This document shows, piece by piece, positions 1 through 7,275 of a stretch of 22,024 nt of DNA. Position 1 is the first letter of the stretch; every line of letters begins with the position of its first letter. The position numbers were made by a program, and so were the translations under genes. The notes beneath the pieces were generated by a model. That model saw nothing but the letters and a program-made list of their open reading frames with translations, ran no database searches and was not told the DNA's origin. Origin of the DNA: CAZBKJ01 sp964492495 (GTDB lineage Bacteria; Patescibacteriota; Microgenomatia; UBA1400; UBA12028); contig CAZBKJ010000023.1 of NCBI GenBank assembly GCA_964492495.1, positions 1 to 22,024 of the forward strand, read 5' to 3'.

Positions 1-254
1 GCGCAGGAACAGAACAGTTCGGAATCAAGGCTACAGTAGCAGGTATTTCTTACTACGATGAAGTTGACGCCACTTACACAGGTTCGGGTTATGGATATGA
101 TGGCACGTCAAGTGCGTCTACATTTGCGACACAGTCTCAGGGAGATGGATTCACTTCAACTTACTCAGTTCAATATATTGCAAACATGGCAACGGGAACG
201 GAAACTGGGGCATATTCTACAGATCTAAACTACATAATGACGGGTAATTTCTAG
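1..254 (+). CDS. C-terminal end of a secreted WxL-like surface protein (partial, 5' cut)
   Basis: The open frame enters from the left edge (first full codon at 3) and stops at TAG 252-254, giving 83 residues. It contains EQFGIKA, SVQYIAN and TETGAYSTDL and ends YIMTGNF. The next two genes show the same C-terminal layout (EQFA.GL, DVQYIAN, TEAGSY.T, ending IATGNF), so this is the tail of a first, more diverged paralogue in a tandem family. The pattern Y-x-T-x-(I/L)-x-(W/Y) just before the C-terminus resembles the end of Firmicutes WxL cell-wall-binding domains, but that is a resemblance and not an assignment. No TM segment or sortase signal is visible. Function is inferred only from the paralogues: a secreted, Thr/Ser/Gly-rich beta-sheet surface protein. 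Confidence 0.75.
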   Translation, partial: AGTEQFGIKATVAGISYYDEVDATYTGSGYGYDGTSSASTFATQSQGDGFTSTYSVQYIANMATGTETGAYSTDLNYIMTGNF

Positions 255-263
255 TTTTGTTTT

Positions 264-293
264 TTGCAAAATATTATTTTGATATGTTATAAT
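264..293 (+). promoter_or_regulatory. Extended -10 promoter of the second surface-protein gene
   Basis: TTGCAA (264-269), an 18-nt spacer, then TATAAT (288-293) preceded by TGT, an extended -10. The expected start site is near 300, giving a leader of about 20 nt before the ATG at 320. It follows directly after the stop of the first paralogue, so the paralogues are probably transcribed separately. Confidence 0.65.
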
Positions 294-319
294 AAAAATA
301 ATATTTAAAGAGCATATAT

Positions 320-1417
320 ATGATAAATAAAATCACAACTTCAATAATGATACTCTCTGTCATCACTGCAAACTTTGTGGGATTTAGTGATACAGCTCTT
401 GCTGCAAGTGTAACTACTTTCTCTGACACACTTTCTACACTCACAGCCGCAACTGCTGCAAACCATGAAATACTTTTTATTACACCAACTGGGGTAGAAG
501 CGAACAATGACGCCATAGTTTTCACTTTCACAGGATTTAATGGCACATCACTAGACGCTATTGCATTTGGAGATGTGGATCTCGCCGAGAGTACTAATGC
601 CAGTTGTTCCACTCCGGGAACATGGAACGAAAAGACTCTCGCTGCTACGGACGCAGCTTCTACATATGGTGTAGCCACCAATTCGACAACACTTCTTTTT
701 GATCCACCAACAACATCTGGATATATTACAGCGGGTAATTGTATTAGGGTAAAGATCGGTACAAACGCTTCCACTGGTGTAGCTGGTACAAACCAAATAA
801 CGAACGGAGGTGCAGGAACTGCACACTCAATCGCAATATCTGGAAACTTTGCAGATTCAGGAACAGCCTCTATCGACATTATCGCTGATGATTCAGTTAG
901 TTTGAGTGCTACAGTTGAATCAGCTATATCTTTTGCTGTAGATGATACAACTATAGGCTTCGGAACACTGGACGCTGCTGGTGCAAGATGGGCAACTGGA
1001 GACACAACTGGTACATCTTCTTTACCAGGAGATACATCAGGTGCACATCAAATGACACTTTCTACAAACGCAGCCTCTGGATATTCAATCACTTACAACG
1101 GAGCAACGCTCACAAGTGGTGCAAATACTATAGACGTAGCTACTATATCTGAAGATGATGATGGAACTCCTGCCTCAGAGCAGTTCGCGATCGGGCTAGA
1201 CGACAACGGCAGTAATGTAACCATAGTTTCAGACTATGATTTAGCTACTACAAACAGTTATAAATTTGTCGCAAGTACTACCACAACAGTCGCATCTGAA
1301 ACAGCACCAACTGCAATAGAGACATTTGATGTTCAATACATTGCAAATATATCTACTGTAACTGAAGCTGGTTCCTATTCGACAGATATCACTTGGATAG
1401 CAACGGGGAACTTTTAG
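320..1417 (+). CDS. Secreted WxL-like surface protein, paralogue 2
   Basis: 365 aa. It has a clear signal peptide (MINKITTSIMILSVITANF, cleavage likely after TALAA near residue 29), then a Thr/Ser/Ala/Gly-rich mature protein predicted to be all beta. Two Cys in the middle (NASCSTPGTW and AGNCIRVKIG) could form a disulfide. A conserved C-terminal module starts near SISFAVDDTTIGFGTLD, passes through TNAASGYSITYNGATL and ends SYSTDITWIATGNF. There is no TM segment, LPXTG or catalytic motif. The end resembles a WxL domain, and a DUF916-like protein (the usual WxL partner family) is encoded two genes downstream, so non-covalent attachment to the envelope is plausible. It is about 85% identical to the next gene over the last 112 residues (hand count). 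No named family is recognised with certainty. Confidence 0.8.
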   Translation: MINKITTSIMILSVITANFVGFSDTALAASVTTFSDTLSTLTAATAANHEILFITPTGVEANNDAIVFTFTGFNGTSLDAIAFGDVDLAESTNASCSTPGTWNEKTLAATDAASTYGVATNSTTLLFDPPTTSGYITAGNCIRVKIGTNASTGVAGTNQITNGGAGTAHSIAISGNFADSGTASIDIIADDSVSLSATVESAISFAVDDTTIGFGTLDAAGARWATGDTTGTSSLPGDTSGAHQMTLSTNAASGYSITYNGATLTSGANTIDVATISEDDDGTPASEQFAIGLDDNGSNVTIVSDYDLATTNSYKFVASTTTTVASETAPTAIETFDVQYIANISTVTEAGSYSTDITWIATGNF

Positions 1418-1425
1418 TTTTTTGA

Positions 1426-1434
1426 TTATCCACA
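1426..1434 (+). promoter_or_regulatory. DnaA-box-like 9-mer upstream of the third surface gene
   Basis: TTATCCACA, an exact match to the classical DnaA box, lies about 35 nt upstream of the -10 at 1469. An identical 9-mer sits just upstream of the -35 of the regulator gene at 21189. Binding is not shown; this could be chance in an AT-rich intergenic region. Confidence 0.25.
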
Positions 1435-1465
1435 GATACTTTTAGGTCCAAAGGCTTTTGTATTG

Positions 1466-1474
1466 TGGTATAAT
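1466..1474 (+). promoter_or_regulatory. Extended -10 promoter of the third surface gene and likely the downstream operon
   Basis: TGG followed by TATAAT (1469-1474); no good -35 hexamer at 16-18 nt, as expected for an extended -10 promoter. The leader is about 34 nt before the ATG at 1515. Genes from 1515 to 7271 follow with gaps of 17 nt or less and no terminator, so this is the likely operon promoter. Confidence 0.6.
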
Positions 1475-1514
1475 ATTCTTATAAATTATTAACTTATAAA
1501 TACACCAAAAAGAA

Positions 1515-2603
1515 ATGAAGAAAATTACAAGTTTTATCGCCATTATCACAATATTTTTTGGAAGTTTCGCAGGCTTTTCTGAAAAAGTTTTAGCTGCAAG
1601 TGTAACAACTTTCTCTGACACACTTTCTACACTTCAAGCTTCAACAGCTGCAAACCATACAATATATTTTGTCACACCATCAGGAGTCGCATCTGGAGGT
1701 ATAGTCACTCTGACTTTCGATGCAGACTTTACAGGAGTTTCATCTATTGACGATACAGACTTGGACTTCGCTGAAGGGGATTCTGGAACTTGTTCAACAG
1801 CTTCATATACAGAAGAAACTCTAGTTGCGTCTGGTGCAACTTCTTCACAGTTCAATGCTTCTGCTTCTGGTCAGGTGATAACTTTTGAATCTGGAGGTGC
1901 TTCCGCAACAGTTACAGCAGCTAGGTGTATTCGTATCAAAATTGGTACAAATGCAACATCAGGGGTAACTGGTGGTGAGCAGATATCTAATGGTGTTGCT
2001 GCAAACGCACACTCAGTTACAATCGGTGGATCGTTCGGTGATTCTGGTACTGCAGCTATCGACATCATTGCAGATGACTCAGTTAACATAACTGCAACAG
2101 TTGATCCTACAATTACTTTTACAATATCTGACACTACAGTTGGTTTTGGAACATTGACAACAGGATCAGCTTCTTGGGCAACTGGTGATACAAACGGAGT
2201 TACATCTGCCCCAGCTGATTCTTCAGGTGCACACGAGATGACACTCGCCACAAACGCAGCTTCTGGATACTCGATAACATATAACGGTGCAACTCTCACT
2301 AGTGGTGGAAATACTATAGACGTAGCAACAATATCCGAAGACGATGATGGTACACCAGCATCTGAACAGTTTGCTTTAGGACTAGATGATAACGGAGGGA
2401 ACGCAACAATCGTGTCAGCTTACGACTTGGCGACAGCGAATAGTTATAGTTTTGTAGCAGGTACAACAACTACAGTTGCATCTGAAACAATTGCTACTGC
2501 AACAGAGACATTTGATGTTCAATACATTGCAAACGTTGCGGGTCTTACAGAGGCTGGTTCATATACAACAAATATTACTTGGATAGCAACGGGGAACTTC
2601 TAG
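1515..2603 (+). CDS. Secreted WxL-like surface protein, paralogue 3
   Basis: 362 aa. The signal peptide MKKITSFIAIITIFFGSFAG is followed by a cleavage region (KVLAA) matching that of the previous gene. Mature-protein blocks shared with paralogue 2 are ASVTTFSDTLSTL, IRIKIGTN, DSGTA.IDIIADDSV, the TNAASGYSITYNGATLTSG block, SEDDDGTPASEQFA and the final ITWIATGNF. The stretch from about residue 60 to 135 is diverged, apart from one conserved Cys pair (GTCSTAS and AARCIRIK). It is probably exported and held at the envelope by the DUF916-like protein encoded 17 nt downstream; that partnership is inferred from WxL systems in Firmicutes. Codons differ freely from paralogue 2 even where the protein is identical, so the duplication is old and the protein is under purifying selection. 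Confidence 0.8.
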   Translation: MKKITSFIAIITIFFGSFAGFSEKVLAASVTTFSDTLSTLQASTAANHTIYFVTPSGVASGGIVTLTFDADFTGVSSIDDTDLDFAEGDSGTCSTASYTEETLVASGATSSQFNASASGQVITFESGGASATVTAARCIRIKIGTNATSGVTGGEQISNGVAANAHSVTIGGSFGDSGTAAIDIIADDSVNITATVDPTITFTISDTTVGFGTLTTGSASWATGDTNGVTSAPADSSGAHEMTLATNAASGYSITYNGATLTSGGNTIDVATISEDDDGTPASEQFALGLDDNGGNATIVSAYDLATANSYSFVAGTTTTVASETIATATETFDVQYIANVAGLTEAGSYTTNITWIATGNF

Positions 2604-2620
2604 TCTAATCAAACTATTTT

Positions 2621-3664
2621 ATGTCAAAAAAGACATTTATCTTCACAATCTTGTTGCTAGTTTGCTCAATGTCATTTGGTGCCTCCAAGCAGGCACATGC
2701 TCTTACTCTTACACCAGTGCGTATAGAGTTAAGTGGTGATGCTGGTACAGTTGTTACAAGTGAAATAACTTTGATTAACGACAGGGACACAGAAGAAACA
2801 TTCTACTCATCATATGCAAACTTTGAGGCTCAAGGTGAAACAGGAAGTCCGAGCTTCGTTGATCCTGTTGATGGGCTCGGTACATGGATGGAAACAGATA
2901 GTGTGGTTACGCTTGCTCCTGGAACAAGTAAAATAATTCCAGTTACAATCAGGATTCCCGCAAACGCAGAGGCTGGTGGATATTTTGCAGCTGTATTCTG
3001 GGGCACAAACAACCCAGAACTTTCCGACGGAGGTTCTATCGCGATTGGTGCAAAGACTGGCGTGTTGATGTTGCTCCGCGTCAACGGAGAGGTAGACGAG
3101 AAAGGTGGAATACTAGAGTACGACACAATCGACAACAAGAATTTTTATACAGCGCTTCCAGTATCTTTCTACTACAGATTTCAAAACTCTGGCGGTGATA
3201 GAATCAAGCCAGATGGTGATATAGTAATCAGACACATGCTCGGATTCGTTCGAGCAAAAGTGCCTGCAAACGCAGTGCAAGGCAACGTGCTTCCTTCGCA
3301 AACTCGACGTTTTGAGGCAGTGTGGCAATCTGCTAGAGGAACGAGCGATGTTGCAAACATTGAAAATTTGAGCTTTTTCAAAAAGGTGGCACATGAATGG
3401 AAGAATTTTGCATTCGGATATTACACCGCAAACATTTCTTTGGCTTACGGAGAGAACGAGGATCAGACATCATCTGCAAAAGCTGGATTCTTTGTATTCC
3501 CATGGCACCTCATTCTTGTAGTTGTTGTTGCGTTGTTTATATTGTTTGAAATTATCAAGCGAGGAAGAAGACACTATAGACGTAATCTTATGGAGTCACT
3601 TCGTTCCGAACTTAAGGAAGAATTAAAGCAAGAAATGAATGAAACTTCCACACCAAAAGTATAG
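2621..3664 (+). CDS. DUF916-like membrane-anchored extracellular protein (WxL-binding type)
   Basis: 347 aa. Signal peptide 1-27 ending AHA, an extracellular beta-sandwich region, one TM helix at about 291-312 (WHLILVVVVALFILFEII), then a basic stop-transfer (KRGRRHYRR) and a short charged cytoplasmic tail that may be helical. The N-terminal domain follows the DUF916/WxL-interacting pattern: LTLTPVRIELSGDAG, then a 'tLaPGtSKiIPVTIRIPANAEAGGY' type segment (residues 98-121) and FAAVFWG. Firmicutes DUF916 proteins pair with WxL proteins at the wall, and here the gene directly follows three WxL-like genes. It lacks the full DUF3324 half as far as can be judged by eye. The last 26 nt overlap the next gene, suggesting translational coupling. 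The family call is fairly confident; the binding partner is inferred. Confidence 0.7.
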   Translation: MSKKTFIFTILLLVCSMSFGASKQAHALTLTPVRIELSGDAGTVVTSEITLINDRDTEETFYSSYANFEAQGETGSPSFVDPVDGLGTWMETDSVVTLAPGTSKIIPVTIRIPANAEAGGYFAAVFWGTNNPELSDGGSIAIGAKTGVLMLLRVNGEVDEKGGILEYDTIDNKNFYTALPVSFYYRFQNSGGDRIKPDGDIVIRHMLGFVRAKVPANAVQGNVLPSQTRRFEAVWQSARGTSDVANIENLSFFKKVAHEWKNFAFGYYTANISLAYGENEDQTSSAKAGFFVFPWHLILVVVVALFILFEIIKRGRRHYRRNLMESLRSELKEELKQEMNETSTPKV

Positions 3665-4577
3665 CCATAGTGATTTACTCGGGTCACTCGCATACATCTT
3701 ACCTTCCATTGTTTTATTTTACTCACTCTCACTCTTGGGTTCTACCCCAGGAGATTTGAGTGCAGTTACTGAGGATGTGACTATTACTGCCACGGTGGGT
3801 GATGGTGGTGGAGGAGGTGTAGGTGGGGGTGGAGGGGGGGGAGGTGGTGGGCAGAATGATGGTGATTCCTCTGTCACGTTTTCCGGACGTGCTTACCCGT
3901 TTTCTGAAGTTATAATACTCCAAGACGGTGTCGAAATTGCCCAAACTATTTCAGGATTGGATGCAAAATTTACTGTTACAATATCCGACTTACCTTCAGG
4001 GTCATACACTTTTTCTGTTGTTGCAGAGGATAGTGAAGAGCGAAGATCGACCTTGTTTACTTTTCCTATTGTTGTAACAAACAATATTTCCACAACGATT
4101 TCTGGAATATATATTGCCCCTACGATTACTATCGACAAAACAGTTGTTTCGAAAGGTGAAACTATTACAATACTTGGTGAAAGTGCACCAAACGCTGAAG
4201 TTACAATCAACGTCAATTCACTAGTTCCATATTTTGTCTCAACACTTTCTGATCAATACGGTGCATATCTGTATAGATTTAATACATCAGTACTAGAGTT
4301 GGGTTCTCACACAACAAAGTCTCTTTCAACATTAGGTCCAGAAATAACATCATATTCAAACACTGTCGGATTTACTGTGGGTACTGAGACAGTTTTGAAT
4401 ACCGGATGCCCAGCAAAGGGTGATTTTACAAATGATTGCAAAGTGAATATCATAGATTTTTCAATATTGGCATATTGGTATGGAAGAGCAGGAGCACCCA
4501 TTGAACTTGATTTATCAAATGATGGGATAATTTCTCTAGTTGATTTTTCTATACTTGCTTACTATTGGACTGGATAA
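3639..4577 (+). CDS. Secreted poly-glycine protein with C-terminal type I dockerin
   Basis: 312 aa. A hydrophobic segment (about 13-34) near the start can act as a signal peptide or N-terminal anchor. It is followed by a glycine-rich linker (residues 54-71), Ig-like segments (VTFSGRAYPFSEVIILQDG; ITILGESAPNAEVTI) and a dockerin at 257-312. The dockerin shows two calcium-binding F-hand loops, D262-D273 (DFTNDCKVNIID) and D291-D302 (DLSNDGIISLVD), each followed by the same helix start, FSILAYW/FSILAYYW. Cys257 and Cys267 flank the first loop and may pair. Dockerins bind cohesins, and the next two genes encode cohesin modules, so the operon carries both halves of the interaction. The start overlaps the upstream gene by 26 nt; no Shine-Dalgarno is present. 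No catalytic domain is visible, so this is not a classic cellulosomal enzyme. Confidence 0.82.
   Translation: MKLPHQKYSHSDLLGSLAYILPSIVLFYSLSLLGSTPGDLSAVTEDVTITATVGDGGGGGVGGGGGGGGGGQNDGDSSVTFSGRAYPFSEVIILQDGVEIAQTISGLDAKFTVTISDLPSGSYTFSVVAEDSEERRSTLFTFPIVVTNNISTTISGIYIAPTITIDKTVVSKGETITILGESAPNAEVTINVNSLVPYFVSTLSDQYGAYLYRFNTSVLELGSHTTKSLSTLGPEITSYSNTVGFTVGTETVLNTGCPAKGDFTNDCKVNIIDFSILAYWYGRAGAPIELDLSNDGIISLVDFSILAYYWTG
3798..3851 (+). repeat. Glycine-codon tract with a G8 homopolymer inside the dockerin gene
   Basis: GGN codons repeat across this stretch, encoding residues 54-71, with an uninterrupted run of eight G at 3834-3841. Several closely spaced G-runs could form a G-quadruplex, and the homopolymer is prone to slippage. 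It sits between the signal sequence and the folded domains. Confidence 0.8.
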
Positions 4578-4578
4578 T

Positions 4579-5496
4579 ATGGCAAAAACATTTCACACAA
4601 TTAAATATGTGTTTTATCTACTAATTATAGTTGTCGGTACTTTGTGTACGCTTCCTTTGTCAGTAAGAGCTTCAACTGTATTCTTTTCCTCTGAACAACA
4701 ATTTCCAGTTATGGTAGACACTCAATTCGAGGTTAAAGTAATTTTAAATACAGAAGGGAATTCAATTAATGCTATTGAGGGTGAGTTTGTATATGACGAT
4801 GAAGCCCTAGAAATAGTTGGCATAAATGATGGTAGTACCATAATCACGTCATGGATTGAACGACCGACGATAAACGGCTCCAGTGTTACTTTCTCAGGTA
4901 TCATGGCGGGTGGTTTTGAAACAGCGATTAATCCTTTGACCGAAGAAAGATTAAATGGCGAGATATTTTCTATCAAATTCAGGTCTGGTGAACCTTCGAA
5001 GACAGAACTCTATTTTACAAGAGGACAAGTGTATAAAAACGATGGTTTGGGAAGTGCAGATCAGACAACACTGTATCCATTTGAAATAAATGTATCCAAA
5101 GATGGTAGGAGTGGTTTAACTGATATTGTAGATACTGAAAGACCTTTAGTATTCTATCCAGAAATATCTACAAATGAATATATTTACGATGGAAAATACT
5201 TTTTAGTTTTTTCAACTACAGACAAAGAATCAGGTATAAATCACTTCGAAGTCAAAGAGGGTAGATCTGATTGGAAAATTGCTGAAAGTCCATATTTGTT
5301 GGAGGATCAATCGCTTCGATCATATATCAGAATTAAGGCGATAGATAACTCTGGCAATGTACGTCTTGCTCAGGTGCATAGTGAGCAGTTTTTCCCTGTA
5401 TCTATTTTCATTATTCCAATAGTGATTGTAATCGGTATTCTGTCTTTGTTTTTCATATATTTTCCTAGAAAATTTAAGAAAATAAAGGTACAATAG
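4579..5496 (+). CDS. Membrane-anchored cohesin-domain protein 1
   Basis: 305 aa from the ATG at 4579, one nt after the dockerin stop. This start is preferred over an in-frame ATG at 4540 because it opens a clean signal peptide (MAKTFHTIKYVFYLLIIVVG, cleavage near VRA, residue 31). Residues 32 to about 173 read as a cohesin module: a QFEVKVILNT strand, NAIEGEFVYDDEALEI, SVTFSGIMAGGF, GEIFSIKF and the late KNDGLGSADQT loop. A second beta domain (DTERPLVFYPEIS to SGNVRLAQVHSEQF) resembles Ig-like repeats. One TM helix (273-295) is followed by a basic tail (PRKFKKIKVQ), placing the cohesin outside the cell. The likely partner is the dockerin protein encoded immediately upstream; this is inferred from neighbourhood and known cohesin-dockerin pairing. 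The fold call is by pattern recognition. Confidence 0.78.
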   Translation: MAKTFHTIKYVFYLLIIVVGTLCTLPLSVRASTVFFSSEQQFPVMVDTQFEVKVILNTEGNSINAIEGEFVYDDEALEIVGINDGSTIITSWIERPTINGSSVTFSGIMAGGFETAINPLTEERLNGEIFSIKFRSGEPSKTELYFTRGQVYKNDGLGSADQTTLYPFEINVSKDGRSGLTDIVDTERPLVFYPEISTNEYIYDGKYFLVFSTTDKESGINHFEVKEGRSDWKIAESPYLLEDQSLRSYIRIKAIDNSGNVRLAQVHSEQFFPVSIFIIPIVIVIGILSLFFIYFPRKFKKIKVQ

Positions 5497-5510
5497 ACGT
5501 ATTGAATAAG

Positions 5511-7271
5511 ATGTATTTTAAGCCCCTTAATTTAAAATGTTTTTTTGTTGCAAGCTTCGTGTTTCTGCTCGCGCTTTTTTTGTTGCCGGCAAGTGCTGAC
5601 GCTGCTTCATTTTCCATCAGCCCAGCGACTGCAAATATCGACACTGGAGAGACAATCACATTAACCGTATCGGTCTCTAGTTCCACACAAGCGATTAATG
5701 CTTTCTCAGGAAGAATATATTATCCAGCAAATTTGCTTGGTAATCCAACAGTAAGTACAAATGGAACTATTGTTAACTTTTGGACAATACAACCATCCGA
5801 TGAAGCTGGAGCTGTTAGATTTGAGGGTCTGGTTTTGAATCCTGGATTCAGTGGAACAGGAGGTAAATTATTCTCTGTTACATGGAGAGCTGAGGGTTCG
5901 GGTATTGCGACATTTGAATTGTCACAAGCTTCAATTCTTGCAAATGATGGAGAGGGTACGAATGTACTAGCGGGTACTTTACCTAAGTCAGTTGTCACAA
6001 TAGGTCAAACAGGGGGTGTGGTGACGACACAGCCAACTTCTGGCACCAATGCGCCCTTACCGCCATTAGTGACATCACCAACCCACACTGACCCTTCAGA
6101 TTGGTACTCTGTATCAGAACCCATGCTTGAGTGGCAGCTTCCAAGTGATGCAACATCCGTGAGTTTTGTTTTAGATAAAAATGCCACAACAACACCCACA
6201 CAGGATAAAGGATTAGTATCCTCTTATACGAGTACAACGCTTGCTGATGGTACATGGTATTTTCATATTAGACACAGAAATGCATATGGTTGGGGAGGAG
6301 TGACACATTTTAAAATAAATATAGACAAGACTAGACCTACTGATTTTGTGATAACAAAAGTTGAAAAAGAACCACAAGATGGATCTACTCATTTTATCTT
6401 TGATGCAAATGACGCAACTTCAGGCATTGAAAACTTTGAAATAAGTATAGACGCATCTGCGCCTGTCGTATGGAAAAAAGAAAGTGATGACTCACTATAT
6501 AGTACAGACATACTTGCATTAGGACAGCACCAACTTGTTGTTAGAGCGAACGACTTTGCTGGTAATAATATAGTTAACGTCGCATATTTCACTTATGATG
6601 GTATTAGTACTCCAGTAATTGAAAAATATACCCAAGAGCTAGATGGAGGAACAGTTTTCCGTGCCAACGGTACCGCAATACCAAATTCGTCTGTAATATT
6701 TGAATTCGAAAAGGAAAACGTAACTTGGTTAGGTAAACTGTTGTCTAGTGATAGAAATAGCGATGAAAATGTTGTAAAGGTAAATCAGAATGGTACTTTT
6801 GATTTTACAATGAAAACATCATGGAAAGTTGGTGAGTATCACTTTGTTGCAAAAACTCGACTAGACAATGGAGCAGAAAGTGTTTGGACTGAGAGTTATT
6901 CAGTGTCTGTATTACCAGGAGCTTTTGGAAAGTTCATGAATATCGCACTTAGAGTGGTATTGCCGATAATACCTATACTTGTAGCAATATTATTGTTGTG
7001 CGCTATAGCATTAGTTCTTTACAGAGGCTGGAAGAAGTACAAAAGAAGTCTACATGTACAAGTAGGGCAAGCAAAAGAAGTTGCTTCAGAATCCATGAAA
7101 ATTACAGATCAGGAAGTTGCAGATGAAATTGGTATTTTAAAGAAAGTAAGAGCTGGAGAGCCGCTTTCTATACACGAGCAAGCATTTCTCGCTAAGCTGA
7201 GAGGGGATTTGTCTACAGCCGAAAACATCATCGAAAAAGAAATCGACGATGTCGACAAAAAGATTAAGTAA
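5511..7271 (+). CDS. Membrane-anchored cohesin-domain protein 2 with long cytoplasmic tail
   Basis: 586 aa from the ATG at 5511; a TTG at 5502 would add three residues and lies closer to the AAGG at 5485-5488, so the start is uncertain. A signal peptide ends near PASADAA (residue 31-32). A cohesin module covers about 33-165 (TITLTVSVSSSTQAINAFSG, YYPANLLGNPTV, GGKLFSVTW, ILANDGEGTNVLAG). After a linker come an Ig/Fn-like domain (DGTWYFHIRHRNAYGWGGVTH), a second beta domain (SGIENFEISID) and a third (TVFRANGTAIPNSSV). A TM helix at about 478-505 is followed by KKYKR and an 80-residue charged cytoplasmic tail with coiled-coil character. It shares the cohesin/TM plan of the previous gene but is larger and could signal or attach to something inside the cell. 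It ends 4 nt from the convergent reductase gene. Confidence 0.8.
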   Translation: MYFKPLNLKCFFVASFVFLLALFLLPASADAASFSISPATANIDTGETITLTVSVSSSTQAINAFSGRIYYPANLLGNPTVSTNGTIVNFWTIQPSDEAGAVRFEGLVLNPGFSGTGGKLFSVTWRAEGSGIATFELSQASILANDGEGTNVLAGTLPKSVVTIGQTGGVVTTQPTSGTNAPLPPLVTSPTHTDPSDWYSVSEPMLEWQLPSDATSVSFVLDKNATTTPTQDKGLVSSYTSTTLADGTWYFHIRHRNAYGWGGVTHFKINIDKTRPTDFVITKVEKEPQDGSTHFIFDANDATSGIENFEISIDASAPVVWKKESDDSLYSTDILALGQHQLVVRANDFAGNNIVNVAYFTYDGISTPVIEKYTQELDGGTVFRANGTAIPNSSVIFEFEKENVTWLGKLLSSDRNSDENVVKVNQNGTFDFTMKTSWKVGEYHFVAKTRLDNGAESVWTESYSVSVLPGAFGKFMNIALRVVLPIIPILVAILLLCAIALVLYRGWKKYKRSLHVQVGQAKEVASESMKITDQEVADEIGILKKVRAGEPLSIHEQAFLAKLRGDLSTAENIIEKEIDDVDKKIK

Positions 7272-7275
7272 AGAA

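Noticed and set aside
274..1005. Minus-strand open frame of 243 codons opposite the second surface gene
   Set aside because: It is a shadow of a Thr/Ser/Ala-rich coding gene: low-complexity Val/Ala/Ser/Pro product, no family pattern, and it reads through the promoter of the plus-strand gene.
320..2603. Possible CRISPR or short tandem repeats in the surface genes
   Set aside because: The repeats are gene-length paralogues with diverged codons; there are no regular direct repeats with spacers.
3639..7271. Cellulosome for polysaccharide breakdown
   Set aside because: The dockerin protein carries no glycoside hydrolase or carbohydrate-binding pattern, and no such gene is in the window.
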